Below are positions 7,189 through 16,063 of a DNA stretch of 64,000 bases, in pieces. The notes under the pieces are model-generated. The model saw only the letters and a program-made list of their open reading frames with translations, had not been told where the DNA came from and did no database searches. How positions within the stretch are numbered: the first letter of the stretch is position 1; each line of letters starts with the position of its first letter. This stretch comes from Roseiflexus castenholzii DSM 13941. Lineage in GTDB: Bacteria > Chloroflexota > Chloroflexia > Chloroflexales > Roseiflexaceae. The stretch lies in the NCBI RefSeq assembly GCF_000017805.1, contig NC_009767.1, positions 2,418,001 to 2,482,000 of the forward strand, written 5' to 3'. Both the position numbers and the translations under genes were made by a program.

Positions 7189-9612
7189 CTAATTCCGCAA
7201 CGGCTTACCGGTTTGCAGGATTGCCATGATCCGCTCCTGCGTCTTCGGTTGCTGGATCAATTGGCTCGCCTGCTCGAATTCCAGATCAAGGAAGTACTGC
7301 TCGGTGACCCACTGCGGCTGCGTCAGGTCGCCGCCGCACATCACATATGCCAGCGAGCGCGCCAATGTCATGTCGTAGTCGCTGATGTAGCCGCCCTGGC
7401 GCATGCCATAAACCATCGCGTTCACGGCGGCAATGCCGCGCCGACCGATGGCGTACACCGGCTCGCCCTCCGGCGGAACCGGCGTGTACCCCTCGGCGAC
7501 CATCAGCAACACTTCTTTTTTGGCTTCGGCAACAAGGCGCTCGCGGTTCATCACAATCCTGTCGTCGTCCATCAGGTAGCCGAGTTGCTTTGCCTGAACC
7601 GCGCCAAGTTCGCTGACCTTCGCCATTGCGATTGTCTCGAATGCCTGTTGCAGGTAGGGGAGCGGATCGGCGCCGGGAGTCTTGACGTGTGGCGAAACGT
7701 GTCGGCGGACGAACTCCTTGCAGCCGCCCCACGCCGGGATCAGCCCAACTCCGAGTTCCACCAGACCCATATATGTTTCGGCGGCTGCCACCCGTCGCGC
7801 CGCCGCCAGGCAGACCTCGACGCCGCCACCGAGCACACGGCCATATGGCGCGGCGACAATCGGCTTTGGACAGGTGCGGAAATGGAAGAACAGGTCTTGG
7901 GTGCCTTTGGCGAATTTCGCCGACTCCTCCGGCTTGCCGCCCATCACTCCCATCAGCACCACCCCCAGGTTGACCCCGGCGCAAAAGTCGGACGACTGAT
8001 TGCCGATAACCATGCCGACCCAGCGATCTTCCTGGAGCAGTTCGAGCGCCTTCCAGCCCATCTCGGTGATCAGCGGATCGATAGCGTTGACCTTCGCGTG
8101 GAACTCAAAGCAGAGCACGCCATCCCCCAGATCGATCAGCGAGGCGCTATGATTGCGTGCGACTTCCCTGCCCTGCGCGCGCAGATCGTCGAGCGACAGC
8201 ACTCCTTCTGGTGGCGTGTATTCGACATAACGTGATTCGATGGGATTCCAGACACCGACGACCCGCCCGTTGTCGCGCTGATAGAAACTCTCGCCGCCTT
8301 TCGCCAGCATCTCCTCGACCCATGGCGCAATGGCAATATCGCGTTCACGCATGCGTTCGGCGGTTTTGCGCACCCCCAGCGTGTCCCACACCTCGAACGG
8401 ACCAAGTTGATGACTGAACCCCCAGCGCATAGCGCGGTCGATATCCACAATACTGTCGGAAATCTCCGGGATGCGGCGCGCGGCATACGCCAGCGTGCGC
8501 AGCATCGTCTCACGGATGAAGACGCCGGCGCGATCCGTGTCGGCATTATCGATCAGGAAGCGCAGTCGTTCAGGGAGGTTCTCGATCTTGCGCGCCTTGC
8601 CGACGAGGTCGAAGCGTGGCTTTTTGGGTGGCTCGTGCTCCATCGTCTGAAGGTTGAGATGCCAGAACTCGCGCCCGGAAGCGCCCTTCACTTCTTTATA
8701 GAAACCGACGCCGCTCTTGTTGCCGAGCCAGCCCTTTGCCGCCAGCGCCTCGATTTCGGGCGCAATCTTCAGCGCCTCGCGCTCTTCATCGTCGGGCAGC
8801 GCCTCATAGAGATTGCGTTGCACGTGGAGCATCACATCGATGCCGACCAGGTCGAGCAGGCGGAAGGTCGCTGTCTTGGGTCTGCCGATCAGCTCACCGG
8901 TCAGGCTATCGACCTCCTCGACCGTATAGCCGTTCCGCAGCGCGTACCCGACCGTCGTAGCGATATCGTAGCTAAAGATACGGTTGCCGATGAAGTTGGG
9001 GCGATCCTTGCAGACCACCACACCCTTGCCGAGGGTCACATCGGCGAAGCGACTGATGGTTGCCACGACATCGGGATCGGTGTCGGGAGTTGGAATGACT
9101 TCGAGCAGGTAGAGATAGCGTGGCGGATTGAAGAAGTGCGTTCCGAGGAAATGGCGGCGGAAATCCTCAGAGCGCCCGGCGGCGATGGCAGCAATCGGGA
9201 TGCCAGATGTATTGGACGACACAATACTGCCCGGTTTGCGCACCTGCTCGATCTTTTCCATCAAGGCGCGTTTTGGTTCGAGCTGCTCGATGATCGCCTC
9301 AACGATCCAGTCGGCATCGGCAATCAACGCCAGGTCGTCCTCCACATTGCCGATCACGATTTTCGCAATCGACTGCGGATCGAACAGCGCCGCCGGTCGG
9401 GCATTCTTGATCCGTTCCAGGCCGGCTTTGACGAAGCGGTTGCGCACCTCCTTCGACGCAAGCGTCAGACCGCGCTGTTCCTCATCGGGTGTCAGGCTGG
9501 AGGGAACCGTATCGAGCAGCACGACCTGCAACCCGGCGTTGATGCAGTGAGCGGCAATGCCGCCGCCCATCGTACCGGCGCCAATGACGGCCACTTTCTT
9601 GATCTGGGTCAT
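7189..9612 (-). CDS. fadN: 3-hydroxyacyl-CoA dehydrogenase / enoyl-CoA hydratase fusion (FadN type)
   Basis: This 807-residue protein combines two beta-oxidation steps. The N-terminal NAD-binding fold has VIGAGTMGGGIAAHC at the start, followed by the dehydrogenase C-terminal domain with DRPNFIGNRI near residue 205. The last third, after about residue 490, is a crotonase-like hydratase (KPIVAAPYGRVLGGGVEVCL). This dehydrogenase-first order is that of FadN, not of E. coli FadB, where the hydratase comes first. Length is close to Bacillus FadN. The start ATG is 85 bp from the preceding dehydrogenase gene. Confidence 0.9.
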   Translation of the reverse strand: MTQIKKVAVIGAGTMGGGIAAHCINAGLQVVLLDTVPSSLTPDEEQRGLTLASKEVRNRFVKAGLERIKNARPAALFDPQSIAKIVIGNVEDDLALIADADWIVEAIIEQLEPKRALMEKIEQVRKPGSIVSSNTSGIPIAAIAAGRSEDFRRHFLGTHFFNPPRYLYLLEVIPTPDTDPDVVATISRFADVTLGKGVVVCKDRPNFIGNRIFSYDIATTVGYALRNGYTVEEVDSLTGELIGRPKTATFRLLDLVGIDVMLHVQRNLYEALPDDEEREALKIAPEIEALAAKGWLGNKSGVGFYKEVKGASGREFWHLNLQTMEHEPPKKPRFDLVGKARKIENLPERLRFLIDNADTDRAGVFIRETMLRTLAYAARRIPEISDSIVDIDRAMRWGFSHQLGPFEVWDTLGVRKTAERMRERDIAIAPWVEEMLAKGGESFYQRDNGRVVGVWNPIESRYVEYTPPEGVLSLDDLRAQGREVARNHSASLIDLGDGVLCFEFHAKVNAIDPLITEMGWKALELLQEDRWVGMVIGNQSSDFCAGVNLGVVLMGVMGGKPEESAKFAKGTQDLFFHFRTCPKPIVAAPYGRVLGGGVEVCLAAARRVAAAETYMGLVELGVGLIPAWGGCKEFVRRHVSPHVKTPGADPLPYLQQAFETIAMAKVSELGAVQAKQLGYLMDDDRIVMNRERLVAEAKKEVLLMVAEGYTPVPPEGEPVYAIGRRGIAAVNAMVYGMRQGGYISDYDMTLARSLAYVMCGGDLTQPQWVTEQYFLDLEFEQASQLIQQPKTQERIMAILQTGKPLRN

Positions 9613-9696
9613 CGGTGACTCCTTGATTTACAGAAACAGAGAAGCGGGGACGTCTGAGCAACGCCCCCTGCTTCACCTCCGCACAGGCTACGCGCA

Positions 9697-10953
9697 TCAG
9701 CGCAACTCGCGGCTCGTATAGCCGAGCAGTCGTCGCGCAACGATCAGGCGATTGATCTGCCCGGTACCCTCGTAGATATCGTTGATACGGGCATCGCGCA
9801 TCCATTTTTCGACCAGCAGTTTGCACGAATACCCTTCGGGACCGAGCAACTCGACCGCTTTTTGCGAGACATACGTCGCCACCTGACCGGCCTTGACCTT
9901 CGCCATCGACGCTTCGAGCGCATTCTCCTCGCCTGCGTCCATCTTGGTGACGGCTTTCAGCACCAGGAGCCAGCCGGCGCGATGCTGCATCTCCATGTGG
10001 ATCAGGTCGCGCTCGACGGCGGTTTGCAGATGAGGAGCGACGCCATAACGCACCTTCACCCCGCGCTCTTTCAGGTATGCGGCAGTAAACTCGAGCGAAG
10101 CGCGCGCAATACCGAGCGCCGACGCCGCCACCAGCGGGCGGGTGGCGTCGAATGTCTTCATCGCACCCTTGAACCCCTTGTGTTCCGTATCACCTTTCAC
10201 GACTTCGGGGCTGCCAAGGATATTATCATACGGAATGCGACAATCGTTGAACACAATCGCCGCCGTGTCCGACGCCCGGATGCCGTGTTTGTGCTCCAGT
10301 TTCGTGACGGTCATCCCCGGCGTACCGGCTTCGACAACGAACGGCTTCATCCCGGCGCGTCCAGCCGATGGATCGACCGTTGCCCACACGACGACAAAGC
10401 CACGCGACTCTTTGGCCGCCATCAATCCGCCGGTGACGAAAATCTTCTCGCCGTTCAGGATCCACTCCGTGCCGTCTTCAGAGAGGCGCGCCGTCGTGCG
10501 GATGGCGGCGGTATCCGAACCGCAGTGCGGCTCGGTCATCGCCATTGCCGCCCATTTTGGCTCACCCTCGCCGAAGCGCTTCAGGAAGCGCTCCTTCTGC
10601 TCCGGCGTGCCGGTTGCATCAACTGCCGCGCCGCCAAGCGCGCCGCCGGGAGTGCAGAGGTACAACCCGGCATCGCCCCACGAGAGCGCCTCGACGACGT
10701 GCGCCAGCATCAGGTAGCCGATGCGCGGGCGCGGCTTGCCCTCCTTATCCGTCTGCTCTTTGCCATCGTCGACCGAGAACGAGCGCCCGCCGCGCTCGCG
10801 GATCGTGGGCCAGATCAGGTTGATGTAGTCCCATGGGCGCTCGGTTTCGTGCTCATCGTAGTAGCGCGCAACCGGGCGCATCACCTGCTCGCCGAGCATC
10901 GTAATAAACTGCACCTGGCGCTTGATCGGGGCTGGTATCTCAAAATCGATCAT
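9697..10953 (-). CDS. Acyl-CoA dehydrogenase, catalytic-type subunit
   Basis: Flavoprotein oxidising acyl-CoA to trans-2-enoyl-CoA, the first step of beta-oxidation, passing electrons to ETF. The 418-residue product has TEPHCGSDTAA of the FAD/substrate region and WILNGEKIFVT. Near the C-terminus INDIYEGTGQINR contains the Glu that acts as base in most of the family. I choose ATG 10953 because GAGGAG lies 6 bp upstream; an ATG two codons earlier would sit directly on that site. The start is 10 bp after the stop of the upstream dehydrogenase gene, so the pair is probably co-translated. Confidence 0.9.
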   Translation of the reverse strand: MIDFEIPAPIKRQVQFITMLGEQVMRPVARYYDEHETERPWDYINLIWPTIRERGGRSFSVDDGKEQTDKEGKPRPRIGYLMLAHVVEALSWGDAGLYLCTPGGALGGAAVDATGTPEQKERFLKRFGEGEPKWAAMAMTEPHCGSDTAAIRTTARLSEDGTEWILNGEKIFVTGGLMAAKESRGFVVVWATVDPSAGRAGMKPFVVEAGTPGMTVTKLEHKHGIRASDTAAIVFNDCRIPYDNILGSPEVVKGDTEHKGFKGAMKTFDATRPLVAASALGIARASLEFTAAYLKERGVKVRYGVAPHLQTAVERDLIHMEMQHRAGWLLVLKAVTKMDAGEENALEASMAKVKAGQVATYVSQKAVELLGPEGYSCKLLVEKWMRDARINDIYEGTGQINRLIVARRLLGYTSRELR

Positions 10954-10963
10954 GGTCATCTCC

Positions 10964-12058
10964 TCACACCATCGCAAGCCCAAGGAACGTGCTGAACCCG
11001 CGCCCATTGCGCAGCCAGCGTTCGACCGGATGTTCACGAATGTAGCCGTGTCCGCCGAGTATCTGTACGGCGCGGTCGGTCACCATCAGCGCCATTTCGT
11101 CGGCGTATGCTTTGGCGAGCGCCGCCTGCTGCACGGCATGGCGCCCTTTATCAAGATGCCAGGCAGCCTCATACGTCATCAGGCGCGCCGCCTCGACCTC
11201 AATCGCCATTTCCGCCAGCATAAAGGCAATCGCTTGATTCTGGGCGATCGGTTTGCCGAAGGCCTCGCGCTGTTTGGCATAATCACGCGCATACTCGAAC
11301 GCGCCGCGTGCCACGCCAACCGCCAGCGCCGCCAGCGCCACCCGCGAATAGTTCATCAGATGGTCGATGTCGATGCCCTGATCGCCACCAACCCGGCACG
11401 ATGCCGGCACGTGGACATCGTCCAGCCGCAGTTCGTAGGTTGGCAGTGCGCGGATGCCCATGAAGCTTTCGCGCTCGAGCACTGCCAGCCCTTCCGTGCC
11501 GCGCTCGATAATAAATGCCTGTGTCGTCTCTCCCTCGCGAGCGTAGACTAGAAATGCATGCGCATCGGCGGCGAGCGGCACGAGCGCTTTGTGCCCGGTG
11601 ATCTCGTACACATGCCCTTCGCGCTCGGCGACGGTATGGAGCGCGTGTGGGTCGAAACTCCAGCGCGGCTCGATCAGCGCCGCCGTATAGGGCGCAAATC
11701 CGCCTTCCACGAGCCGAGGGAGCCATTTCTCCTTCTGTTCTTCAGTGCCGTAGTGGAGGATAGGGATGGCAAACAGGTTGGGAGTCATCAGGTAGAGCGC
11801 CATCGAAAGGTCGCCATACCCGAGTTCTTCCGCCGCCAGCGCGCCGGTGAGCGCCTGATGCGTCTCGCCAAAGCCGCCGTACTGCTCAGGAATAGCGCTT
11901 GGCAGCAGACCGAGATCCCACCCGCGGGCAATAATATCCTGCGGAATGGTGCGCTTCTCATCGGCTTCGTAGGCGGCGGGGCGCATGCGATCGGCCGCAT
12001 AGCGTCGCACCGTGTCGATAATGAGTTGCTGTTCTTCCGATGGAGTAAACGAGATCAT
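10964..12058 (-). CDS. Acyl-CoA dehydrogenase-like protein lacking the canonical catalytic Glu
   Basis: The 364-residue product aligns with acyl-CoA dehydrogenases: QQLIIDTVRRYAADRMRP at the N-terminus, PEQYGGFGETHQAL, and QILGGHGYIREHPVERWLRN near the end. Where the family normally has YEGTxQI the protein reads GFSTFLGLAMV and stops, so the usual base is missing. Adjacent dehydrogenase pairs in actinobacteria form alpha2-beta2 assemblies in which one subunit is non-catalytic; the same is plausible here. ATG 12058 has AAGGAG 8 bp upstream; GTG 12064 is an alternative start. It is the second gene of the operon. Confidence 0.85.
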   Translation of the reverse strand: MISFTPSEEQQLIIDTVRRYAADRMRPAAYEADEKRTIPQDIIARGWDLGLLPSAIPEQYGGFGETHQALTGALAAEELGYGDLSMALYLMTPNLFAIPILHYGTEEQKEKWLPRLVEGGFAPYTAALIEPRWSFDPHALHTVAEREGHVYEITGHKALVPLAADAHAFLVYAREGETTQAFIIERGTEGLAVLERESFMGIRALPTYELRLDDVHVPASCRVGGDQGIDIDHLMNYSRVALAALAVGVARGAFEYARDYAKQREAFGKPIAQNQAIAFMLAEMAIEVEAARLMTYEAAWHLDKGRHAVQQAALAKAYADEMALMVTDRAVQILGGHGYIREHPVERWLRNGRGFSTFLGLAMV

Positions 12059-12076
12059 ACCCACATCTCCTTTGTG

Positions 12077-12628
12077 TCAACCGCTCAGCGCGCCGATCTG
12101 CATGAGCAGCGGCAGGCTGCCTTCAAACCGCAATTTCCCCATCATAAACGCCATCTGCCCGTTCAACTCGCCCGACAACATCTGCCGGTAATCGTCGGTG
12201 GTCATCCGTAGCGTGACGGAAGGCTCACTTTGACCGCCAAAGATGCTGACACTCTCGAACAGGCTCTCGTCAGAGCGGGTCAACTCCAGTTTGACCATTC
12301 CACGCAGGTTCTTGACCACCTCGACTTTACGCCGCAAGAAGTAGTCGATGAACGGTTCAAGCCCATCGCCTTCCGCAGCAGAGCGCCAGTTGTCGTAGGA
12401 AAGCGTCAGTTGGAGATCGGCGCCTTCGATGCCGCCATCGATGAATTCGATTGATGATCCTGCGACTTTCAATCCGAATACGCCGCCCTGATCGCCTTCG
12501 CCCTCGATTGTGTAGGTCACCGTCAATTCGGGCTGTGCGAGAACCTCTTCCGATGCGCCTGCAACCGCCTCAGCAAATCGCTGTGGCACAATCTGGGAAA
12601 AGTACACTGCCGGGGTCATGTCGCTCAT
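12077..12628 (-). CDS. SCP2-like sterol-carrier domain protein
   Basis: A 183-residue protein resembling the SCP2 lipid-binding fold: FGLKVAGSSIEFIDGG, then ADLQLTLSYDNW and a C-terminal GELNGQMAFMMGKLRFEGSLPLLM, the typical low-affinity lipid cavity end. Such proteins bind acyl-CoA or other lipids, which fits first place in a beta-oxidation operon. The frame continues upstream for over 300 codons, but only through a heptanucleotide array; I place the start at ATG 12628 where GGAGGA lies about 9 bp upstream. Its stop is 18 bp before the next gene. Confidence 0.8.
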   Translation of the reverse strand: MSDMTPAVYFSQIVPQRFAEAVAGASEEVLAQPELTVTYTIEGEGDQGGVFGLKVAGSSIEFIDGGIEGADLQLTLSYDNWRSAAEGDGLEPFIDYFLRRKVEVVKNLRGMVKLELTRSDESLFESVSIFGGQSEPSVTLRMTTDDYRQMLSGELNGQMAFMMGKLRFEGSLPLLMQIGALSG

Positions 12629-12950
12629 GGGGTGTGTGTCCTCCCTGTGATGATGGAATAGTCGTTGGTGTGACCGATGATGATTGAACCGGACATCGAA
12701 CGGTGTGATCCGATGTGCCTTGTGCGGGGGTTGGTTGAAGGAAGCGGTGACGCCCATGCGACAGATGCTGTACAGACCGCTCCGTGCGTTGAGTGAGCAT
12801 GGGTGCGCAACTGATGCCCATCCGGCACTGGCGTCATTCCTGTCCCCATCGACACTATCGGAATATCGTTCCACTGGGATCGACGACTCGTTTGTGACGC
12901 AGTGTACCATGGGGATGTTGTGAATATGTTGCGGGAATGTTGAGAAAGGT
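12629..12950. other. Upstream region of the beta-oxidation operon
   Basis: Presumed 5-prime region of the minus-strand operon. Apart from the GGAGGA site for the SCP2-like gene I see no clear promoter boxes, operator or gene. A FadR-type operator could be hidden here but no obvious palindrome stands out. Confidence 0.4.
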
Positions 12951-13562
12951 GTGAGGGGCGAGAGGCGAGAGGGGAGAGGCGAGAGGGGAGAGGCGAGAGG
13001 GGAGAGGCGAGAGGGGAGCGGCGAGCGGCGAGAGGGGAGCGGCGAGCGGCGAGGGGGGAGCGGCGAGCGGCGAGAGGGGAGCGGCGAGCGGCGAGGGGGG
13101 AGCGGCGAGAGGGGAGCGGCGAGAGGGGAGCGGCGAGAGGGGAGCGGCGAGGGGGGAGAGGGGAGCGGCGAGGGGGGAGCGGCGAGGGGCGAGAGGGGAG
13201 CGGCGAGGGGCGAGGGGGGAGAGGGGAGAGGGGAGCGGCGAGAGGGGGGAGAGGGGAAGGGGAGCGGCGAGGGGCGAGGGGGGAGAGGGGAGGGGCGAGC
13301 GGCGAGGGGGGAGAGGGGAGAGGGGAGCGGCGAGAGGGGGGAGAGGGGAGCGGCGAGGGGGGAGAGGGGAGAGGGGAGCGGCGAGGGGGGAGCGGCGAGC
13401 GGCGAGGGGCGAGCGGCGAGGGGGGAGAGGGGAGAGGGGAGCGGCGAGGGGGGAGCGGCGAGCGGCGAGGGGCGAGCGGCGAGGGGGGAGAGGGGAGAGG
13501 GGAGCGGCGAGGGGGGAGAGGGGAGAGGGGAGCGGCGAGAGGGGGGGAGAGGGAAGAGGGGG
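12951..13562 (+). repeat. Large heptanucleotide array (GAGAGGS / GAGCGGC / GAGGGGS)
   Basis: About 87 imperfect 7-base units. The left part alternates GAGAGGC and GAGAGGG; the middle and right mix GAGCGGC, GAGGGGC, GAGGGGG and GAGAGGG, with higher-order blocks repeated (for example around 13380 and 13440). The strand is almost pure purine apart from the C of each unit. Open frames of several hundred codons run through it on both strands but are artefacts of the 7-base period. Confidence 0.95.
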
Positions 13563-13621
13563 CAATGGGGTGCCTGGCGCGTCAAGCGGGCGGGCAGGTG
13601 GGCAGGCAGACTCCTCGCTCC

Positions 13622-14257
13622 TCACGCCTCACCCCTCGCCCCTCGCCTCGCACCTCCCGCCTCCCGCCCCCCGCCTCGCTCCCCGGCAACCTCCAGGAGC
13701 AACACTTGCTCCATCGGCGGATCGGGGGGCAGATCGACAACGAGCATCAGCCCGCGACCGTCGGGCGCCGGGACGGTAAACTCAAAGTCGGTTGCGTCGC
13801 CGGGAGCAAGGATTGCGCCGCCGCTCGATGCGGTGGCGTACCGCACACCACGGCTATCGCGGAAGGTAAAAGCGCCTGGCGGGATCGTCACCGCGCGATC
13901 TCCAATGTTGCGCACGCTGCCGCGCACCATGATCTGTTCACCGCGGCGGCGCAGATCGCTGACGTGCACTTCGATGCGCGGACCGACGACCGTCGGCGTC
14001 AGCGCCGGCGCAACGCGCCCGCCGGTCAGTCGGTTGTGCAGTTCATCCACAACACGCAGGAGATCAGGCGGCGCCTGTGGCGCTTCGATCTGCGGCAGAT
14101 GAAGCGTCAGATCGTCTGGAGCGGGAGGCTGCGCAGCAAAACGGCGCGTCAACTCCGGCATGCCGGACCCGCCGCTCACGCCGCCGATGGCGATGAGCGC
14201 CAGCGCGATCAGCACCCCGAGAGCGACCATGAAAAAAGGGGAACGTTGATGGTGCAT
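13622..14257 (-). CDS. Membrane-anchored extracellular protein of unknown function
   Basis: The 211-residue product has an N-terminal membrane segment (PFFMVALGVLIALALIAIGG) and then an extracytoplasmic beta-rich domain, about residues 90-195 (RIEVHVSDLRRRGEQIMVRG, DSRGVRYA). This resembles the Ig-like DUF4352 type that regulates or decorates secreted proteins; the assignment is tentative. The last 20 or so residues are Gly/Arg-rich and are encoded by heptanucleotide repeat DNA (13622-13680), so the original stop was probably lost or the repeats were recruited. It is divergent from livK. Confidence 0.6.
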   Translation of the reverse strand: MHHQRSPFFMVALGVLIALALIAIGGVSGGSGMPELTRRFAAQPPAPDDLTLHLPQIEAPQAPPDLLRVVDELHNRLTGGRVAPALTPTVVGPRIEVHVSDLRRRGEQIMVRGSVRNIGDRAVTIPPGAFTFRDSRGVRYATASSGGAILAPGDATDFEFTVPAPDGRGLMLVVDLPPDPPMEQVLLLEVAGERGGGREAGGARRGARGEA

Positions 14258-14295
14258 GGCGCTCCTATCCTACGAGTTTCCGACCTTGACGAAAC

Positions 14296-14324
14296 TTGAC
14301 AAATCCGATTGATATGGGTACACT
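14296..14324 (+). promoter_or_regulatory. Candidate sigma-70 promoter upstream of livK
   Basis: TTGACA, a 17-bp spacer and TACACT (4 of 6 matches to TATAAT). It is 368 bp before livK, so the transcript would have a long leader, and it is close to the divergent membrane-protein gene. It fits the consensus but is unproven. Confidence 0.4.
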
Positions 14325-14691
14325 CCTGTCATCATTATACGCCAGAGGATTGGTCTTGTTGCCTCGCAGCCGGCAGTCACTGCATCCTGTCGGCGTTGAG
14401 GATACACCCTTCGCCCGCAGGTGCATGTCGCGCTCAGAATCGGGCAGGTGCGGTCATAGGTGCAATGCAGCATGTCCTCATCGTCGAAACTCTCCGCCTG
14501 AATGCTCAAGCGCGTTCGTTCTGGGCGGCTGCGATAGCACAGGAAAGAAGGAGGTGGCAGGCTCGAATCTCCCGACAACCGCCGCATCGACGCAAGGCGG
14601 TTCAGTGCGGATAGCCACCGCAATCAGTTCAGTTATTTCCGGCACAGATGCTCTGCGTAAAAGATTCTCGTAGCGTACAAGGAGAAGCACC
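14325..14691 (+). other. Leader region before livK
   Basis: No convincing gene. AAGGAGAAGC just before the livK ATG is its ribosome binding site. No strong hairpin or riboswitch-like structure stands out by eye. Confidence 0.4.
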
Positions 14692-15960
14692 ATGATGAAA
14701 CGTGCCAGTGCGTTTCTCATCTTCGCGTTGCTGGGTGCGCTGCTGGCCGCGTGTGGCGGCGGCACGCCTCCCGCAGCGCCGGCGCCAACCACCCCGCCAA
14801 CAGGAGCAACGGCGGCGCCGGCGCCAACCACCCCGCCGGCCGCCGGTATGACGGGCACAATCAAGATCGCCACGCAAAGCCCGCTCTCCGGTCCGCAGGC
14901 GGCGCTCGGCGTCGGTATTCGCAATGGCGCCGAACTCGGGCTTGAGCAACTTGGCAAGACGCTGACCGATATGGGCTTTACGGTCGAACTGGCGCCGTTC
15001 GATGACCAGGCGAAGCCAGAGGTTGGTTCAGCCAATGCCAAGAATATCATTTCCGACAATGACATCCTCTGCCTGGTCGGTCACCTGAATTCGGGTGTGG
15101 CGCTCGCCTCGCTGCCCGATTATCAGTCCGCCAGCCTGGTGATGGTCTCGCCTGCCAATACCAACCCGAAGATCACCGAGAGCGGCTACCCGAACGCCTT
15201 CCGCATCGTCGGTCGCGATGATGTGCAGGGCGCCGTGGGTGAGGAGTTTGCCCGCACCGAACTGAACATCAAGAGTGTTTACATCATCCACGACAAGACT
15301 GACTACGGTCAGGGCGTGGCGGAGTTCTTCCGCCAGAACGCTGAGAAGAACGGCATCCAGGTGCTGGGCTTCGAAGGCACCGAGGAGAAGTCGGTGTTCG
15401 ACTCGATCCTGACTCCCATCCAGGCGGCGAACCCGGATCTGATCTACTTCGGCGGCATTTACGACCAGGCGGCGCCACTGTTCAAGCAGGCGCGCGATCG
15501 CGGTATCCAGGCGGCGTTTCTGGGACCGGACGGTCTCGACTCGCCGGTTCTGCTGGAAGTGGCAGGGGACGCGGTGAAGGGTATGTACTATACTTCGGTC
15601 GCTGCGCCGGTCAGTCAGTTCCCTGATGCGGCGAAGTTTGCCGAGGATTACCAGGCGAAGTACAATGAAGCCGCGCCGCCGTTCTCGGCGCAGGCGTTTG
15701 ATGCGGCCGGCGTCTGCATTCAGGCGATTGCCAATGCCGCTAAGTCTGCCAACGGCAAGCCGACCCGCGCGCAGGTGCTCGAAGCGATGAAGACCCTCGG
15801 CGCCTACAAGGGGATCACCGGTTCGTATGAGTTCAACGCCAAAGGCGACCCGGTGAAGGGCACCTACTTCGTGCTCCAGGTCAGCACCGAATCAGGCGCT
15901 CCGGCGGATGTCTGGAATAAGAATGCGGTCGTTAAGCGCCTCGAAATTGCAGCGCCGTAA
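14692..15960 (+). CDS. livK: Branched-chain amino acid ABC transporter, substrate-binding lipoprotein
   Basis: Periplasmic-binding-protein type I fold (LivK/Leu-Ile-Val-binding) that captures the substrate for the importer encoded downstream. The lipoprotein signal ends in LLAACGGG, so the Cys is lipidated at the outer face. A Pro/Thr/Ala linker with a repeated APAPTTPP tether follows (residues 25-50). The mature domain begins TIKIATQSPLSGPQAALG. Family members also bind amides, urea or aromatic compounds, so the ligand is not fixed. GGAG lies 9 bp before the ATG. A strong hairpin follows the stop. Confidence 0.9.
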   Translation: MMKRASAFLIFALLGALLAACGGGTPPAAPAPTTPPTGATAAPAPTTPPAAGMTGTIKIATQSPLSGPQAALGVGIRNGAELGLEQLGKTLTDMGFTVELAPFDDQAKPEVGSANAKNIISDNDILCLVGHLNSGVALASLPDYQSASLVMVSPANTNPKITESGYPNAFRIVGRDDVQGAVGEEFARTELNIKSVYIIHDKTDYGQGVAEFFRQNAEKNGIQVLGFEGTEEKSVFDSILTPIQAANPDLIYFGGIYDQAAPLFKQARDRGIQAAFLGPDGLDSPVLLEVAGDAVKGMYYTSVAAPVSQFPDAAKFAEDYQAKYNEAAPPFSAQAFDAAGVCIQAIANAAKSANGKPTRAQVLEAMKTLGAYKGITGSYEFNAKGDPVKGTYFVLQVSTESGAPADVWNKNAVVKRLEIAAP

Positions 15961-16000
15961 GGAGCGTTCGTTTCAATCGACCACGATGAGATGAGCAGTT

Positions 16001-16033
16001 GACCCGAAGTGTTTGTCAGAAGCACTTCGGGTC
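16001..16033 (+). terminator. 11-bp hairpin between livK and livH
   Basis: GACCCGAAGTG pairs perfectly with CACTTCGGGTC around an 11-nt loop, 40 bp after the livK stop. It is followed by TTATC, not a long U-run. It is a likely partial terminator or 3-prime stabiliser that raises the binding protein over the permeases, as in many ABC importer operons. Confidence 0.65.
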
Positions 16034-16063
16034 TTATCAAAAGCAGGGGAAGAGTCGACATTC

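Noticed and set aside
12629..13585. Long open frame joined to the N-terminus of the SCP2-like gene, rich in Ser-Pro-Leu
   Set aside because: It is the translation of the heptanucleotide array. A good ribosome site and start exist at 12628, and the repetitive part has no coding character.
16013..16063. Earlier start for livH at TTG
   Set aside because: It would begin inside the hairpin and has no ribosome site; ATG 16064 is preferred.
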